Notes: a model not told the origin generated them from the letters alone. DNA of 13,605 bases from JAVBSX01 sp031549145 (GCA_031549145.1 JAVBQI010000129.1:1-13605); one strand, 5' to 3'; shown: positions 1 through 7,441, numbered from the stretch's first letter. A program made the numbers and translations.

Positions 1-4
1 CTCC

Positions 5-94
5 TTTTTTCTCTCACAAAGGCACAAAGATCACAAAGGATTATTGAGAAATTCGAGTTGTCCTTAGTGTCCTTCGTGCCTTTGTGAGAAAAAA
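5..94. repeat. Imperfect inverted repeat of CACAAAGG units
   Basis: The left arm (5-40) is built from repeated CACAAAG(G/A) units. The right arm (61-94) is its imperfect reverse complement, starting TCCTTAGTG and ending TTTGTGAGAAAAAA. The arms could pair over about 34 bases with a two-base bulge and a few mismatches, around a 20-base loop. It lies upstream of the ABC operon and codes for nothing visible. It may be a REP-like or miniature transposable repeat, or a terminator for whatever lies left of the window, since both arms carry A or T runs. Confidence 0.75.
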
Positions 95-127
95 CAGGGA
101 ATCTAGGTAAGGATGTGGAGTTAAATA

Positions 128-133
128 TATAAT
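128..133 (+). promoter_or_regulatory. Candidate -10 box for the ABC operon
   Basis: A perfect TATAAT lies in an A+T-rich stretch 74 bases upstream of the ATG at 208. No good -35 box lies 16-18 bases upstream; the best match is a weak TAGGTA at 104-109. The assignment rests on the -10 match and position alone. Confidence 0.35.
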
Positions 134-163
134 TCCCAAAATTAAGAATTAAAAATGAACGAC

Positions 164-184
164 GCGACCGCAGGTCGCGGCTCC
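164..184. repeat. Short hairpin, remnant of the GGAGCCGCG palindrome family
   Basis: GCGACC and GGTCGC (164-169 and 173-178) form a 6-bp stem around GCA. Read on the minus strand, the piece begins GGAGCCGCGACC, the same 12 bases that open the left hairpin arm of the element at 7442-7572. It looks like a small remnant of that family and lies just upstream of the heptamer tract before the first gene. Confidence 0.5.
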
Positions 185-200
185 CTGTCCTCTGTCCTCT
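184..200. repeat. Heptamer tandem repeat TGTCCTC before the ABC gene
   Basis: Two exact head-to-tail TGTCCTC units (186-192 and 193-199) end 8 bases before the ATG at 208. The tract occupies the place where a Shine-Dalgarno sequence would be expected. Related tracts lie before the next two genes. Confidence 0.7.
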
Positions 201-207
201 ATTCCCA

Positions 208-924
208 ATGAACGTTATTGAATTCAACGAAGTGTCCCGCTCGTTCGGCAGCGGCGAGGGACGAACCTTGGCCGTCGACCAATTGAGCTTCGCCGTTCCC
301 CAAGGCTCGGTGTTCGGGCTGCTCGGCACCAACGGGGCCGGGAAAACGACGCTGATCCGGATGATGGTCGCGCACCTGCGGCCGGACGCGGGGACGGTGT
401 GGGTTTTCGGCAAAGACCCGGCCCGGCACGACGAATCGCTCCGCCGACGGGTTGCCTACATTTCGGAAAACATGCAGCTGCCGCATTGGATGAATCTGCC
501 GGAAGCTTCGGAATGTTGCGAAAAACTGTATCCGAACTGGAACCGCGAACTTGTCCCGGTCCTCGCGGACCGGTTCGGACTGAGCCTGAAAAAGCGGTAC
601 GACGAATTTTCCAAAGGGCAACGCCGGGCGATGTGCATCATCCTCGCCCTGTGCCAAAACGCGGAGCTGCTGATCCTCGACGAACCGGCTTCGGGGCTCG
701 ACACCGTCGCCCGCCGCGATTTCCTTTCGAACATGCTCGAATTCGTTTGCGACGGCGAACGCACGGTGCTGTTTTCCTCGCACATTTTGAGCGACATCGA
801 GCGGATCGTCGATCAGGTCGCGATCATGAAGCACGGCCGTTTTCTCCTGCTCGGCGAGCTCGACCGCTTGAAGGAAGACATCCAAAGAAACCTGGAAGAT
901 ATTTTCATTGATTCGGTTAAATAA
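208..924 (+). CDS. ABC transporter ATP-binding protein, YtrB/BcrA-like
   Basis: This 238-residue protein is a complete ABC ATPase, expected to power an exporter from the cytoplasmic face of the inner membrane. Visible motifs in order are Walker A GTNGAGKT (40-47), a Q-loop region around ENMQ (87-90), a divergent signature FSKGQ (134-138, replacing LSGGQ), Walker B LLILDEP (154-160) with catalytic Glu159, a D-loop SGLD, and the switch histidine in SSHILSD (His192). The segment LYPNWNRELV and the tail LEDIFIDSV are typical of the YtrB/BcrA branch, which pairs with ABC-2-type permeases; the next gene fits that partner. The substrate cannot be told. The ATG at 208 gives the normal length and start, but no Shine-Dalgarno sequence precedes it, only a heptamer tract. 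Confidence 0.93.
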   Translation: MNVIEFNEVSRSFGSGEGRTLAVDQLSFAVPQGSVFGLLGTNGAGKTTLIRMMVAHLRPDAGTVWVFGKDPARHDESLRRRVAYISENMQLPHWMNLPEASECCEKLYPNWNRELVPVLADRFGLSLKKRYDEFSKGQRRAMCIILALCQNAELLILDEPASGLDTVARRDFLSNMLEFVCDGERTVLFSSHILSDIERIVDQVAIMKHGRFLLLGELDRLKEDIQRNLEDIFIDSVK

Positions 925-930
925 GGCGAA

Positions 931-960
931 GGCTTCAGACTTCAGGCCTCAGGCTTCAGG
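931..960. repeat. Heptamer tandem repeat GGCTTCA after the ABC gene
   Basis: Four consecutive seven-base units (GGCTTCA, GACTTCA, GGCCTCA, GGCTTCA) plus a final GG begin six bases after the stop codon at 924. The unit pattern, including the G-to-A change in a unit start (GACTTCA), is strikingly parallel to the GGCTGTA/GACTGTA tract that follows the leuC stop codon at 7356. Confidence 0.8.
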
Positions 961-975
961 AAATACGAACAAAGA

Positions 976-990
976 CTGCCTCTGTCCTCT
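976..990. repeat. Heptamer repeat (TGCCTCT GTCCTCT) before the permease-like gene
   Basis: Two seven-base units of the same CTCTGTC type found at 184-200 and 1769-1803 end 18 bases before the ATG at 1009. No Shine-Dalgarno sequence lies between the tract and the start; the spacer is A-rich. Confidence 0.6.
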
Positions 991-1008
991 AAATACTATC
1001 CTCAAAAA

Positions 1009-1734
1009 ATGAACCGCATTATTTGTCGTTGGGCTTTTCGCGAGTCGTTCGTCTGGGTCTTGCCGGTGATCTTGGCAATGCTCCTTTACGTTCTGCTGAA
1101 ACCCTCGCCGATTCGCTATTTCGACGGGCCGCTGGTCCTGCTGGGAATTGCTCAAGGAGGCTTGCTCGGGTTCCGGATTTTTTGGGACGGTCGGGGCGTT
1201 CGGGCATTCCTGTTTTCCCGTTCGTTTTCCCCGGGCCGGTTTTTCATGGTTCGTTGGCTGTTCGGGCTGGGAGTGCTCGCGATCACTTGGGCGACCGTCG
1301 CGTTGCTGCTCGGCGGCGGCGTGCGGGAAGCGGTTCAAACGAGCCTGTTCCAAAACGGCTGGTTCCCGATGATCCGGCGGTTGGAGTTGCAAACCTTGCC
1401 CGGCCTCATGTTGATTTCGACCATCGTTTATCAATCGACCGTTTTTTTCGTCGTCCGATACCGCTTTTTCGGCCAACCGCGGCTGAAGCGCTTCGGCTGG
1501 TGGTCGCGGTTGGTGTTGAACGTGTTGCTCGGGCTTTACACGATTCCCGTCGTTCTCATGATGTTGCTTTACACTCTTTTTGTAACAGGGTTCCAGATCG
1601 TATCGGGCGCTCCGTTTTATCCCTCGTTTTTTCCCTATTACCTCTTGATGTTCGGCATCCCGGCCGCCTTGCAAACCCTCCTCATCCCCTTGTGCGGTCG
1701 ATATTGTTATTGTTGCCAGGAAATCGAATCGTAA
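1009..1734 (+). CDS. Six-helix membrane protein, probable ABC-2-type permease partner
   Basis: The 241-residue protein has about six hydrophobic segments (roughly 13-31, 41-58, 82-103, 131-149, 168-196, 210-230) separated by short Arg/Trp-rich loops. The cytoplasmic-looking loop GVRAFLFSRSFSPGRFFMVRW (residues 63-83) resembles the FLFSR-x-RRFF loop of bacitracin/YtrC-type ABC-2 permeases. Together with its place 84 bases after the ABC ATPase on the same strand, this suggests it forms the channel of that exporter. The Cys-rich tail (RYCYCCQ, 231-237) is unusual. The ATG at 1009 precedes the first helix by a short basic segment but has no Shine-Dalgarno sequence. Membrane topology is clear; the permease role is inferred from context. 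Confidence 0.75.
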   Translation: MNRIICRWAFRESFVWVLPVILAMLLYVLLKPSPIRYFDGPLVLLGIAQGGLLGFRIFWDGRGVRAFLFSRSFSPGRFFMVRWLFGLGVLAITWATVALLLGGGVREAVQTSLFQNGWFPMIRRLELQTLPGLMLISTIVYQSTVFFVVRYRFFGQPRLKRFGWWSRLVLNVLLGLYTIPVVLMMLLYTLFVTGFQIVSGAPFYPSFFPYYLLMFGIPAALQTLLIPLCGRYCYCCQEIES

Positions 1735-1768
1735 CAGGGTAGGCCCCTGGGCCAGAAACGTCGCGGCC

Positions 1769-1803
1769 CCCACTTCCCACTTCCCTCTGTCCTCTGTCAT
1801 CTA
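1769..1803. repeat. Five-unit heptamer tract before the 835-residue protein gene
   Basis: A continuous seven-base period runs CCCACTT, CCCACTT, CCCTCTG, TCCTCTG, TCATCTA, ending seven bases before the ATG at 1811. It joins two different heptamer types in one phase. A small GGCCC-CT-GGGCC hairpin (1742-1753) lies just upstream. Confidence 0.75.
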
Positions 1804-1810
1804 CCCAAAA

Positions 1811-4318
1811 ATGTTCAAGAAATTTCCGTGGTTGCTCCGTTTGGGATTGATCGCCGTTTTTTCGGCCTTGCTGGTCCCCTGTTGGATCGTGTACTTCGCC
1901 AATTTCTCTGAACCGGACACTGATGTTCTCGGAATGAGCACAAAGGTTTTTTCACTCCTGATCATCTTTGTCATTCCGATCCTGTTGACGTTGTTCACGT
2001 TTTTGACGGGCGGCTGGCGGCTTTCGCTCGTGCTTTTCGGGACGTTGATTGTGATCATGATCGCATGCGGCGATTGGACAACCATCCCGGAAAAAAATCG
2101 GAAGCTCCTTTTCGGAATTCAATCGAACCTGCCGGTCGGGACCGAGGTCTTTTGCAACGGCGTTTCGATCGGGACCGTGCCGTTTAAAATTCGTGTCGAG
2201 GAACTGATCGCCAAAGTCCCCCGCTGGGAGACCCCGCCGGAGCAAACCTGGTACTTCGAGAATCGTAATGCGATTTACACCTGGTTCCCTTACGATCGTT
2301 TTTTACGGGATCGGTATATGGAACGCTTCATTCTCGATCCCGCCAAAGGGTTCGCGGCGTTCGATGCCCAGAGCAAATACTGGTTCAAGTTCGTATACCA
2401 GGGGGAAACGGCGGTCGCGTTCAACGCCAACGAGCGGCTGCAAGGGCCGAATTTCGATAAAATCGCCGAATTTCAGCTCGGCGACGGCTTTCGCTTTCCG
2501 ACGCGAAGGGTTCATTTCGATCTGTTGATACGGATCTTGAGCGAAAACGATTACAAACCGTCGCCGGAATGGGTCGAATATGTCGCCCGCTATTCGCGGC
2601 TGTTGGTGCCGCTTTTCTTCCGATCGGAATTCGAGGACGGCCGGGCCAAGCCGTTTGATATCCGTTGGGAAGAGGCGATCGAGGCCGTCGCCCGATACCG
2701 TTACGGTCTTTCGGAAAATCCGACGCCCGAAGAATGCGACCGGGCGATCGGGGTGATTTTCGAGGAACTGAAAAATGACGGCGGTTTGCGAACGGCCAAA
2801 GCGAAAGGACAAAATTACCTGTATGGACCGTTGGGAACGAGCTATTCTTGCCCGGACCCGTTTTTGGACAGGGCGGTCCGTCGAATGGGAACCGCGACCG
2901 AGGCCTCGCTTCGCCAATACTGCCGTCGCTCCAGGTCTTACGCGAACTTTTCCAATGTCGACGACAACGATCGGACGTTGATTTATTTGCTGGGAGCCAA
3001 CGGCTCGCCCGCCCTCTTTGAAGAAACGGTCGGGCTCTATATGTTGGAAAACCGCGGCTTTCGCGAGTTGATGTCGTTCCGAGACGAACGGACCGTCCCG
3101 CTCTTGAAAACGCTGCTCCGACGGACCGAGGATCCGCTTTCTTTTGGTAGTGCCGTTTACGATGCCGCGAACAAATGTGCTCAACTCGCGATTCTCAACA
3201 ACCCTTTGTTGGAGCCGACGGCCCGGGATTACCTCGCCCATTGGCTGCCGAAAATCAACGAACTGGGATACTACGACAGCGCGAGCACGCTTGATCCTTT
3301 CGTCGCCGAACGGCTCGAATTCGATTGGATCGACCGCGAAGAGCTCACGCGCTGGGTCGAATCGCTCCAAATCGAAGGGAGTTACAAAACCGCTTCGTTG
3401 CGAAACATTCGGCTGGCGGGCAAAAAAAATAAAAAAATGGAATGGGATGGTGTTTTTCAAGACTTGACGACGAAAGTCGGCGAAAAACTAACGCTGGAAA
3501 AACTGCGAGACTGGCTCAAGGAAAACCCGGACCGGCCGATCGATGAACTGATCGACACATTGCATGGGAGTGAGCCCGACTTCGTTCGCCGGGTTAAACG
3601 CCAGTTCCTCTGGACGCTCCTGCTTTGGAACAAGCCGGAAGCCGAGGTGTTGGTTCGCAGCCTTTGGAAAACTCTGGAAGATCGGCTGATCGTAATCGGT
3701 TGCCTCCCGGTCGCGACGTTCGGGAACGGAACGACGTACTATGCAATCGACACGTTTCCGAATTTGACGAATTCGGATTCCGATGAGGCGGGGATAGCTT
3801 TTGATTCGCCGAGCATGTCCCCCGGATCCATGAGCGGGGTCATGCCCGTGCCTGCGTTTGATGTCTGGAATGACGAAATGGGAAATTTGCATATTGGCGA
3901 CAACGTTACCGGGGGATTGGGTCGGCCTGCTCCTACGCCGGAAAGCAGCCAAACGTTCCGGCGGTATTACGAATCCCATTTCCAGGTCGACGAACCAACC
4001 TTGCCGGATTACTTTCTGCCGCTTTTGGCGGAGCTGACCGATCCGAAAACGTGCATCATCCCGGCGGGACAATTGGAATGGAACGAAAGCCCGGAATCGT
4101 TCGCCCTGCTTGAGCGTTGGAGCGAATCGGAGAATGTCCTCTTGAAGCAGGTCGCCGAGCGGTCGCTGAAAATGATGCGGGCTCGGATCGAATTGAACGC
4201 CAAGCGACATGAGCTGTACCGCAAACTGATCGCCGGAGAGATCACGCCGGACCACATTTTACCGTTGCCCGAGCCGTATGTTTGGAACGGCGAAAAATAC
4301 GTACCCAAGGGGCAATGA
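1811..4318 (+). CDS. Large membrane-anchored protein of unknown function, PEGA-like segment
   Basis: The 835-residue protein begins with hydrophobic segments at about 10-29, 46-66 and 70-87, then a segment (about 102-127) containing IQSNLPVGTEVFCNGVSIG that matches the pattern of PEGA domains (surface beta domains of the form S-x-P-x-G-A-x-V-x-x-N-G-x-x-x-G). The remaining roughly 700 residues are soluble, rich in charged and aromatic residues, and match no family I recognise; parts of 395-480 look helical and could be HEAT-like. There is no catalytic motif I can name. It lies 76 bases after the permease-like gene on the same strand, so it is probably an accessory or cargo-related part of that system. 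The start is chosen because the first helix follows at once; a heptamer tract replaces a Shine-Dalgarno sequence. Confidence 0.85.
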   Translation: MFKKFPWLLRLGLIAVFSALLVPCWIVYFANFSEPDTDVLGMSTKVFSLLIIFVIPILLTLFTFLTGGWRLSLVLFGTLIVIMIACGDWTTIPEKNRKLLFGIQSNLPVGTEVFCNGVSIGTVPFKIRVEELIAKVPRWETPPEQTWYFENRNAIYTWFPYDRFLRDRYMERFILDPAKGFAAFDAQSKYWFKFVYQGETAVAFNANERLQGPNFDKIAEFQLGDGFRFPTRRVHFDLLIRILSENDYKPSPEWVEYVARYSRLLVPLFFRSEFEDGRAKPFDIRWEEAIEAVARYRYGLSENPTPEECDRAIGVIFEELKNDGGLRTAKAKGQNYLYGPLGTSYSCPDPFLDRAVRRMGTATEASLRQYCRRSRSYANFSNVDDNDRTLIYLLGANGSPALFEETVGLYMLENRGFRELMSFRDERTVPLLKTLLRRTEDPLSFGSAVYDAANKCAQLAILNNPLLEPTARDYLAHWLPKINELGYYDSASTLDPFVAERLEFDWIDREELTRWVESLQIEGSYKTASLRNIRLAGKKNKKMEWDGVFQDLTTKVGEKLTLEKLRDWLKENPDRPIDELIDTLHGSEPDFVRRVKRQFLWTLLLWNKPEAEVLVRSLWKTLEDRLIVIGCLPVATFGNGTTYYAIDTFPNLTNSDSDEAGIAFDSPSMSPGSMSGVMPVPAFDVWNDEMGNLHIGDNVTGGLGRPAPTPESSQTFRRYYESHFQVDEPTLPDYFLPLLAELTDPKTCIIPAGQLEWNESPESFALLERWSESENVLLKQVAERSLKMMRARIELNAKRHELYRKLIAGEITPDHILPLPEPYVWNGEKYVPKGQ

Positions 4319-4420
4319 TCGGCTTGCTCCGTCAAGTCGAAGAAAGTTGGCGAGATCGAATCTTTTTCTTCTTCCATCCTTTCTCTCGCAACGGCTACAA
4401 AGAGGTCATTTGTTTTATCA

Positions 4421-4597
4421 GGGACTCAATATTGCCGGAACTCGTTAGCGAGCTCCAGATTAAAAATGATCTGACTTACCGTCATCCCCACGTAGGCGGG
4501 GATCCAGAGATTACGGTTTCCCTCTGGACCCCCGCCTGCGCGGGGGTGACGGCTCCATTCCAAGATAAAAGGGGCAAATTTTTTCTGGGACTCAATA
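4421..4597. repeat. 11-base direct repeats flanking the 4479-4552 palindrome
   Basis: GGGACTCAATA occurs at 4421-4431 and again at 4587-4597, on either side of the large palindrome. An exact 11-base repeat at this distance is unlikely by chance and could be a footprint of insertion or local duplication. It is not tight against the palindrome (47 and 34 bases away), so a simple target-site duplication is uncertain. The 301-base spacer 4319-4619 holds this, the palindrome and no gene. Confidence 0.4.
4479..4552. repeat. Large palindromic repeat between convergent genes
   Basis: Two 31-base arms (4479-4509 and 4522-4552) match at 27 of 31 positions around a 12-base loop. Each arm carries CCGTCA, a C-rich run, AGGCGGGG and TCCAGAG. 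The CCGTCATCCCC...GGCGGGGATCCAG pattern resembles dispersed REP-like palindromes seen in many bacterial genomes. It lies between the 3' ends of the 835-residue gene and hemB, where such hairpins can protect or end transcripts from both sides. There is no T run next to it, so a true intrinsic terminator is not shown. Confidence 0.85.
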
Positions 4598-4619
4598 ACA
4601 GGCGCGGTTCCGATTTTTT

Positions 4620-5645
4620 TCAACGTCCCAACCAGCGGGCGACGTCTTTCGCCCAGTAGGTCAGTATGATGTTCGCTCCCGCCCGCCGCATCGCGGTCAG
4701 CGATTCGAGCACGATCCCCCGCTCGTCGATCCAACCTTTTTCGGCGGCGGCCTTGACCATGCTGTACTCTCCGGAGACGTTGTAGGCCGCGATCGGCACG
4801 CCTTCGAAACGGTCGCGGACCATTCGGATGATGTCGAGATAGGGGAGTGCCGGCTTGACCATTACCAGATCGGCCCCTTCCTGCAAATCGAGGGCGACCT
4901 CGCGAATCGCCTGTCCCGCTCCGGCCGTCGGGTCCATTTGATAGGACCGACGGTCGCCGAACCGGGGAGCACTTTCGGCGGCGTCCCGGAACGGGCCGTA
5001 AAACGAGCCGGCGTACTTCGCCGAATAGCTCATGATCGGCAGCGTCTCGAACCCTTCGGTGTCCAGCCCGCCGCGAATCGCCCGGATCATCCCGTCGATC
5101 ATCCCGCTCGGAGCGAGGAGATCGACCCCGGCTTTAGCCTGAACCAGGGTTTGCTTGACGAGGTTTTCAAGCGTCCGATCGTTGTCAAGTTCATACGATT
5201 CGCCGTCGGCTCGTTTGATCTTTCGCAGCACTCCGCAATGCCCGTGATCGGTGTACTCGCAAAAGCAGACGTCGGTGATCACAAGCAGCCGATCTTGAAC
5301 GGCGTCTTTCGCGGCCCGAACCGCTTGGGCGATGATCCCGGAATCGCTCATCGCGTCGGATCCGACTGCGTCCTTGGTTTCCGGAATGCCGAAGAGAATG
5401 ATCCCGCCGATTCCGAGCGAGGCGGCCTCTTTCGCCTCTTTGACGAATTCGTCGATCGAGAGTTGAAACTGACCCGGCATCGAAGCGATCGGCGTTCGAA
5501 TCCCTCGGCCCGATCGGACGAACAGCGGCAGAATCAGCTGCTCCGGGGCAAGGGTCGTTTCCCGGACCAGCCGACGGATACCCTCATTGTAGCGCAGGCG
5601 TCGCATTCGCGTGTTCGGAAATCCGGCTTCGAGAAATAGTGACAT
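4620..5645 (-). CDS. hemB: Delta-aminolevulinic acid dehydratase (porphobilinogen synthase)
   Basis: HemB joins two 5-aminolevulinate molecules to give porphobilinogen, the second common step of heme and other tetrapyrrole synthesis, in the cytoplasm. The 341-residue protein has the expected length. Key residues are visible: the catalytic lysines Lys210 in SYSAKYAGSFYGPFRDA and Lys264 in VMVKPALPYLDII, and the zinc-site cysteines Cys127, Cys129 and Cys137 in DVCFCEYTDHGHCGVL, which mark the zinc-dependent active-site type rather than the Mg-only type. The ATG at 5645 is preceded by AAAGGA about 13 bases upstream; an internal start at residue 14 (MRRLRYNEG) would also fit the family. It is divergent from leuC, and its leader contains a large hairpin (5688-5756) that reads like a terminator in its own direction. 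Confidence 0.98.
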   Translation of the reverse strand: MSLFLEAGFPNTRMRRLRYNEGIRRLVRETTLAPEQLILPLFVRSGRGIRTPIASMPGQFQLSIDEFVKEAKEAASLGIGGIILFGIPETKDAVGSDAMSDSGIIAQAVRAAKDAVQDRLLVITDVCFCEYTDHGHCGVLRKIKRADGESYELDNDRTLENLVKQTLVQAKAGVDLLAPSGMIDGMIRAIRGGLDTEGFETLPIMSYSAKYAGSFYGPFRDAAESAPRFGDRRSYQMDPTAGAGQAIREVALDLQEGADLVMVKPALPYLDIIRMVRDRFEGVPIAAYNVSGEYSMVKAAAEKGWIDERGIVLESLTAMRRAGANIILTYWAKDVARWLGR

Positions 5646-5661
5646 CGTTGGGTGGTCCTTT

Positions 5662-5756
5662 CTTACTGATCTTCAGATAAAAAATCGAATCGGAGCCGCG
5701 CCCGAAAGGAAGCGGGTGCCCCGAGAAGCCGCTTCCTCACGGTCCCGGCTCGGATT
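5662..5756. repeat. Partial copy of the GGAGCCGCG palindromic element, hemB leader
   Basis: CTTACTGATCTTCAG (5662-5676) matches the left end of the complete element at 7442-7456 with one change. It is followed by a hairpin with 23-base arms at 5693-5715 and 5729-5751, matching at 19 of 23 positions and extendable to 5688-5756. The right terminal repeat of the full element is missing here. On the minus strand the hairpin is followed by TTTTTT and then the hemB Shine-Dalgarno sequence, so it could act as a leader terminator or attenuator. On the plus strand it is followed by TTTTT at 5760-5764. Confidence 0.75.
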
Positions 5757-5849
5757 GCGTTTTTCGAAATTTCAATATACCGAAAAAGGGACGAAACGGC
5801 AATTGTCTGTCGATCCCGGTTCGCCGGGGGTAGGCAGAATCGAACGAAA

Positions 5850-5858
5850 TGTTACAAT
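5850..5858 (+). promoter_or_regulatory. Candidate extended -10 promoter for leuC
   Basis: TGTTACAAT is an extended -10 element (TGn followed by TACAAT) ending 82 bases upstream of the leuC ATG. No convincing -35 box lies at the standard distance, which extended -10 promoters can tolerate. It lies downstream of the hairpin at 5688-5756, so that hairpin would not be in the leuC message. Confidence 0.35.
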
Positions 5859-5940
5859 CGCTGGAAGATCATTCGTTCCGCCGCCGTTGCCGGTCGTTCG
5901 GAACATTCCCAATCGCCCTCCTCTTTTCTCAAGGCCGCTC

Positions 5941-7353
5941 ATGTCTGAAACGATTCGACCCAAGACGATGTACGAAAAAATCTGGGACGCCCATCTCGTC
6001 AACCAGGAAGAGGGACAAGACGCGATTCTGTATATCGATCTGCAACTGGTGCACGAAGTCACTTCCCCGCAAGCCTTTGAAGGTCTGCGGCTCGCCGGCC
6101 GAAAATTGCGGCGTCCGAACAAAACCTTCGCCGTTCAGGATCACAACGTGCCGACGACCGACCGTTCCCTGCCGATCGCCGATGAGATCGCGAAGACGCA
6201 GATCGACTTGCTGCGGCGCAATTGCAAGGAATTCGGGGTTCGGCTGTTCGACATCGGCGATCCGGACCAAGGGGTCGTGCATGTCGTCGGCCCGGAACGC
6301 GGCTTGACGCAACCGGGTATGACCATCGTTTGCGGCGATTCCCATACGGCGACCCACGGAGCGTTCGGGGCTCTCGCCTTCGGGATCGGGACCTCGGAGG
6401 TCGAACACGTCCTCGCGACCCAAACGCTTCGGCAGAAGAAATCCAAAACGATGCGGATTCAGGTCGATAATGTTTTGTCGAACGGAGTTTCGGCCAAAGA
6501 CCTCGCCTTATACTTGATCGGGCGGCTGACGACGGCCGGCGGAACCGGTTATGTCGTCGAGTTTACCGGCCCGGCGTTCGAGGAGCTGAGCATGGAAGGG
6601 CGAATGACCGTCTGTAATATGGCGATCGAAATGGGCGCCCGGGCCGGAATGATCGCCCCGGACCAAAAAACCTTCGATTACCTGCTCGGTCGGGAATACG
6701 CCCCTGACCGCAATTTCTGGGACACGGCCGTCAAACTTTGGAAGCAACTGCCGTCCGATCCGGGTGCGGCTTACGATCGGACCGAAACCTTCGACGCCGC
6801 TGCGATCGAGCCGCAGGTGACCTGGGGAACGAACCCGGCCCAGGTCGTCGGGATCGGCGGAAACGTGCCGATCCCGGACTCGATCGCGAACCCGGACGAA
6901 CGGAAAATGGCGCAGGCGGCGATCGAATACATGGGGCTGAAGGCCGGGATGCCGATCACGGACATCGGGATCGATTGCGTGTTTATCGGCTCGTGCACGA
7001 ACGGTCGGATCGAAGATTTTCGGGCGGCGGCGAACGTGCTCAAGGGAAAAAAGATCGCCCCGGGCGTTCGCGGGTTGGCCGTTCCCGGCAGCGGCCCGGT
7101 CAAGCGGCAGGCCGAACGGGAAGGGCTCGATGTGATTTTCAAGGAGGCCGGTTTCGAGTGGCGAGAGCCGGGTTGCAGCATGTGTTTGGCGATGAACCCG
7201 GACCAACTCAAGCCGGGCGAGCGTTGTGCGGCGACGAGTAACCGGAATTTCGAGGGGCGGCAGGGCAAAGGGGGCCGGACACATTTGGTGTCCCCGGCAA
7301 TGGCCGCGGCCGCCGCCGTCGCCGGGCACTTCGCCGACGTTCGGACATTTTGA
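5941..7353 (+). CDS. leuC: 3-isopropylmalate dehydratase large subunit
   Basis: LeuC is the 4Fe-4S catalytic subunit of isopropylmalate isomerase, which interconverts 2- and 3-isopropylmalate in leucine synthesis together with LeuD. The 470-residue product has the family length. The three cluster cysteines are present: Cys352 in IGSCTNGR, and Cys412 and Cys415 in GCSMCLAMNP. Other aconitase-superfamily signatures include QDHNVPT, CGDSHTATHGAFGALAFGIGTSE and SNRNFEGRQG. The open frame extends upstream to 5611, but the ATG at 5941 (MSETIRPKTMYEKIWDAH) is chosen because it starts the family alignment and has AAGG at 5931-5934. leuD follows on the same strand after an unusually long 284-base spacer filled with repeats. 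No leuA or leuB is in the window. Confidence 0.98.
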   Translation: MSETIRPKTMYEKIWDAHLVNQEEGQDAILYIDLQLVHEVTSPQAFEGLRLAGRKLRRPNKTFAVQDHNVPTTDRSLPIADEIAKTQIDLLRRNCKEFGVRLFDIGDPDQGVVHVVGPERGLTQPGMTIVCGDSHTATHGAFGALAFGIGTSEVEHVLATQTLRQKKSKTMRIQVDNVLSNGVSAKDLALYLIGRLTTAGGTGYVVEFTGPAFEELSMEGRMTVCNMAIEMGARAGMIAPDQKTFDYLLGREYAPDRNFWDTAVKLWKQLPSDPGAAYDRTETFDAAAIEPQVTWGTNPAQVVGIGGNVPIPDSIANPDERKMAQAAIEYMGLKAGMPITDIGIDCVFIGSCTNGRIEDFRAAANVLKGKKIAPGVRGLAVPGSGPVKRQAEREGLDVIFKEAGFEWREPGCSMCLAMNPDQLKPGERCAATSNRNFEGRQGKGGRTHLVSPAMAAAAAVAGHFADVRTF

Positions 7354-7355
7354 GT

Positions 7356-7387
7356 AAGGCTGTAGGCTATAGACTGTAGGCTGTAGG
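7356..7387. repeat. Left heptamer inverted-repeat arm (GGCTGTA units) after leuC
   Basis: Starting two bases after the leuC stop codon, GGCTGTA, GGCTATA, GACTGTA, GGCTGTA and GG follow in strict seven-base phase. The 32-base arm matches the reverse complement of 7592-7623 at 30 of 32 positions. The two arms bound nearly the whole leuC-leuD spacer. Confidence 0.85.
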
Positions 7388-7441
7388 AATTCTTTTGCTA
7401 ATCCGGAACGAAACTAAAAAACCTGGCCCGGGTTCCGTACG

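Noticed and set aside
931..960. CRISPR or CRISPR-like array
   Set aside because: The repeats are seven bases, head to tail, without spacers, and no cas gene is present.
2303..3460. 385-codon minus-strand frame
   Set aside because: It lies antisense within the 835-residue gene, is Arg/Phe-rich in the way shadow frames are, and has no ribosome site.
5611..5940. N-terminal extension of LeuC by 110 residues
   Set aside because: The extension overlaps the hemB start and the palindromic repeat, and the LeuC family begins at the ATG at 5941.
5849..5940. Leucine leader peptide controlling leuC
   Set aside because: No short frame with a leucine codon run is seen upstream of leuC.
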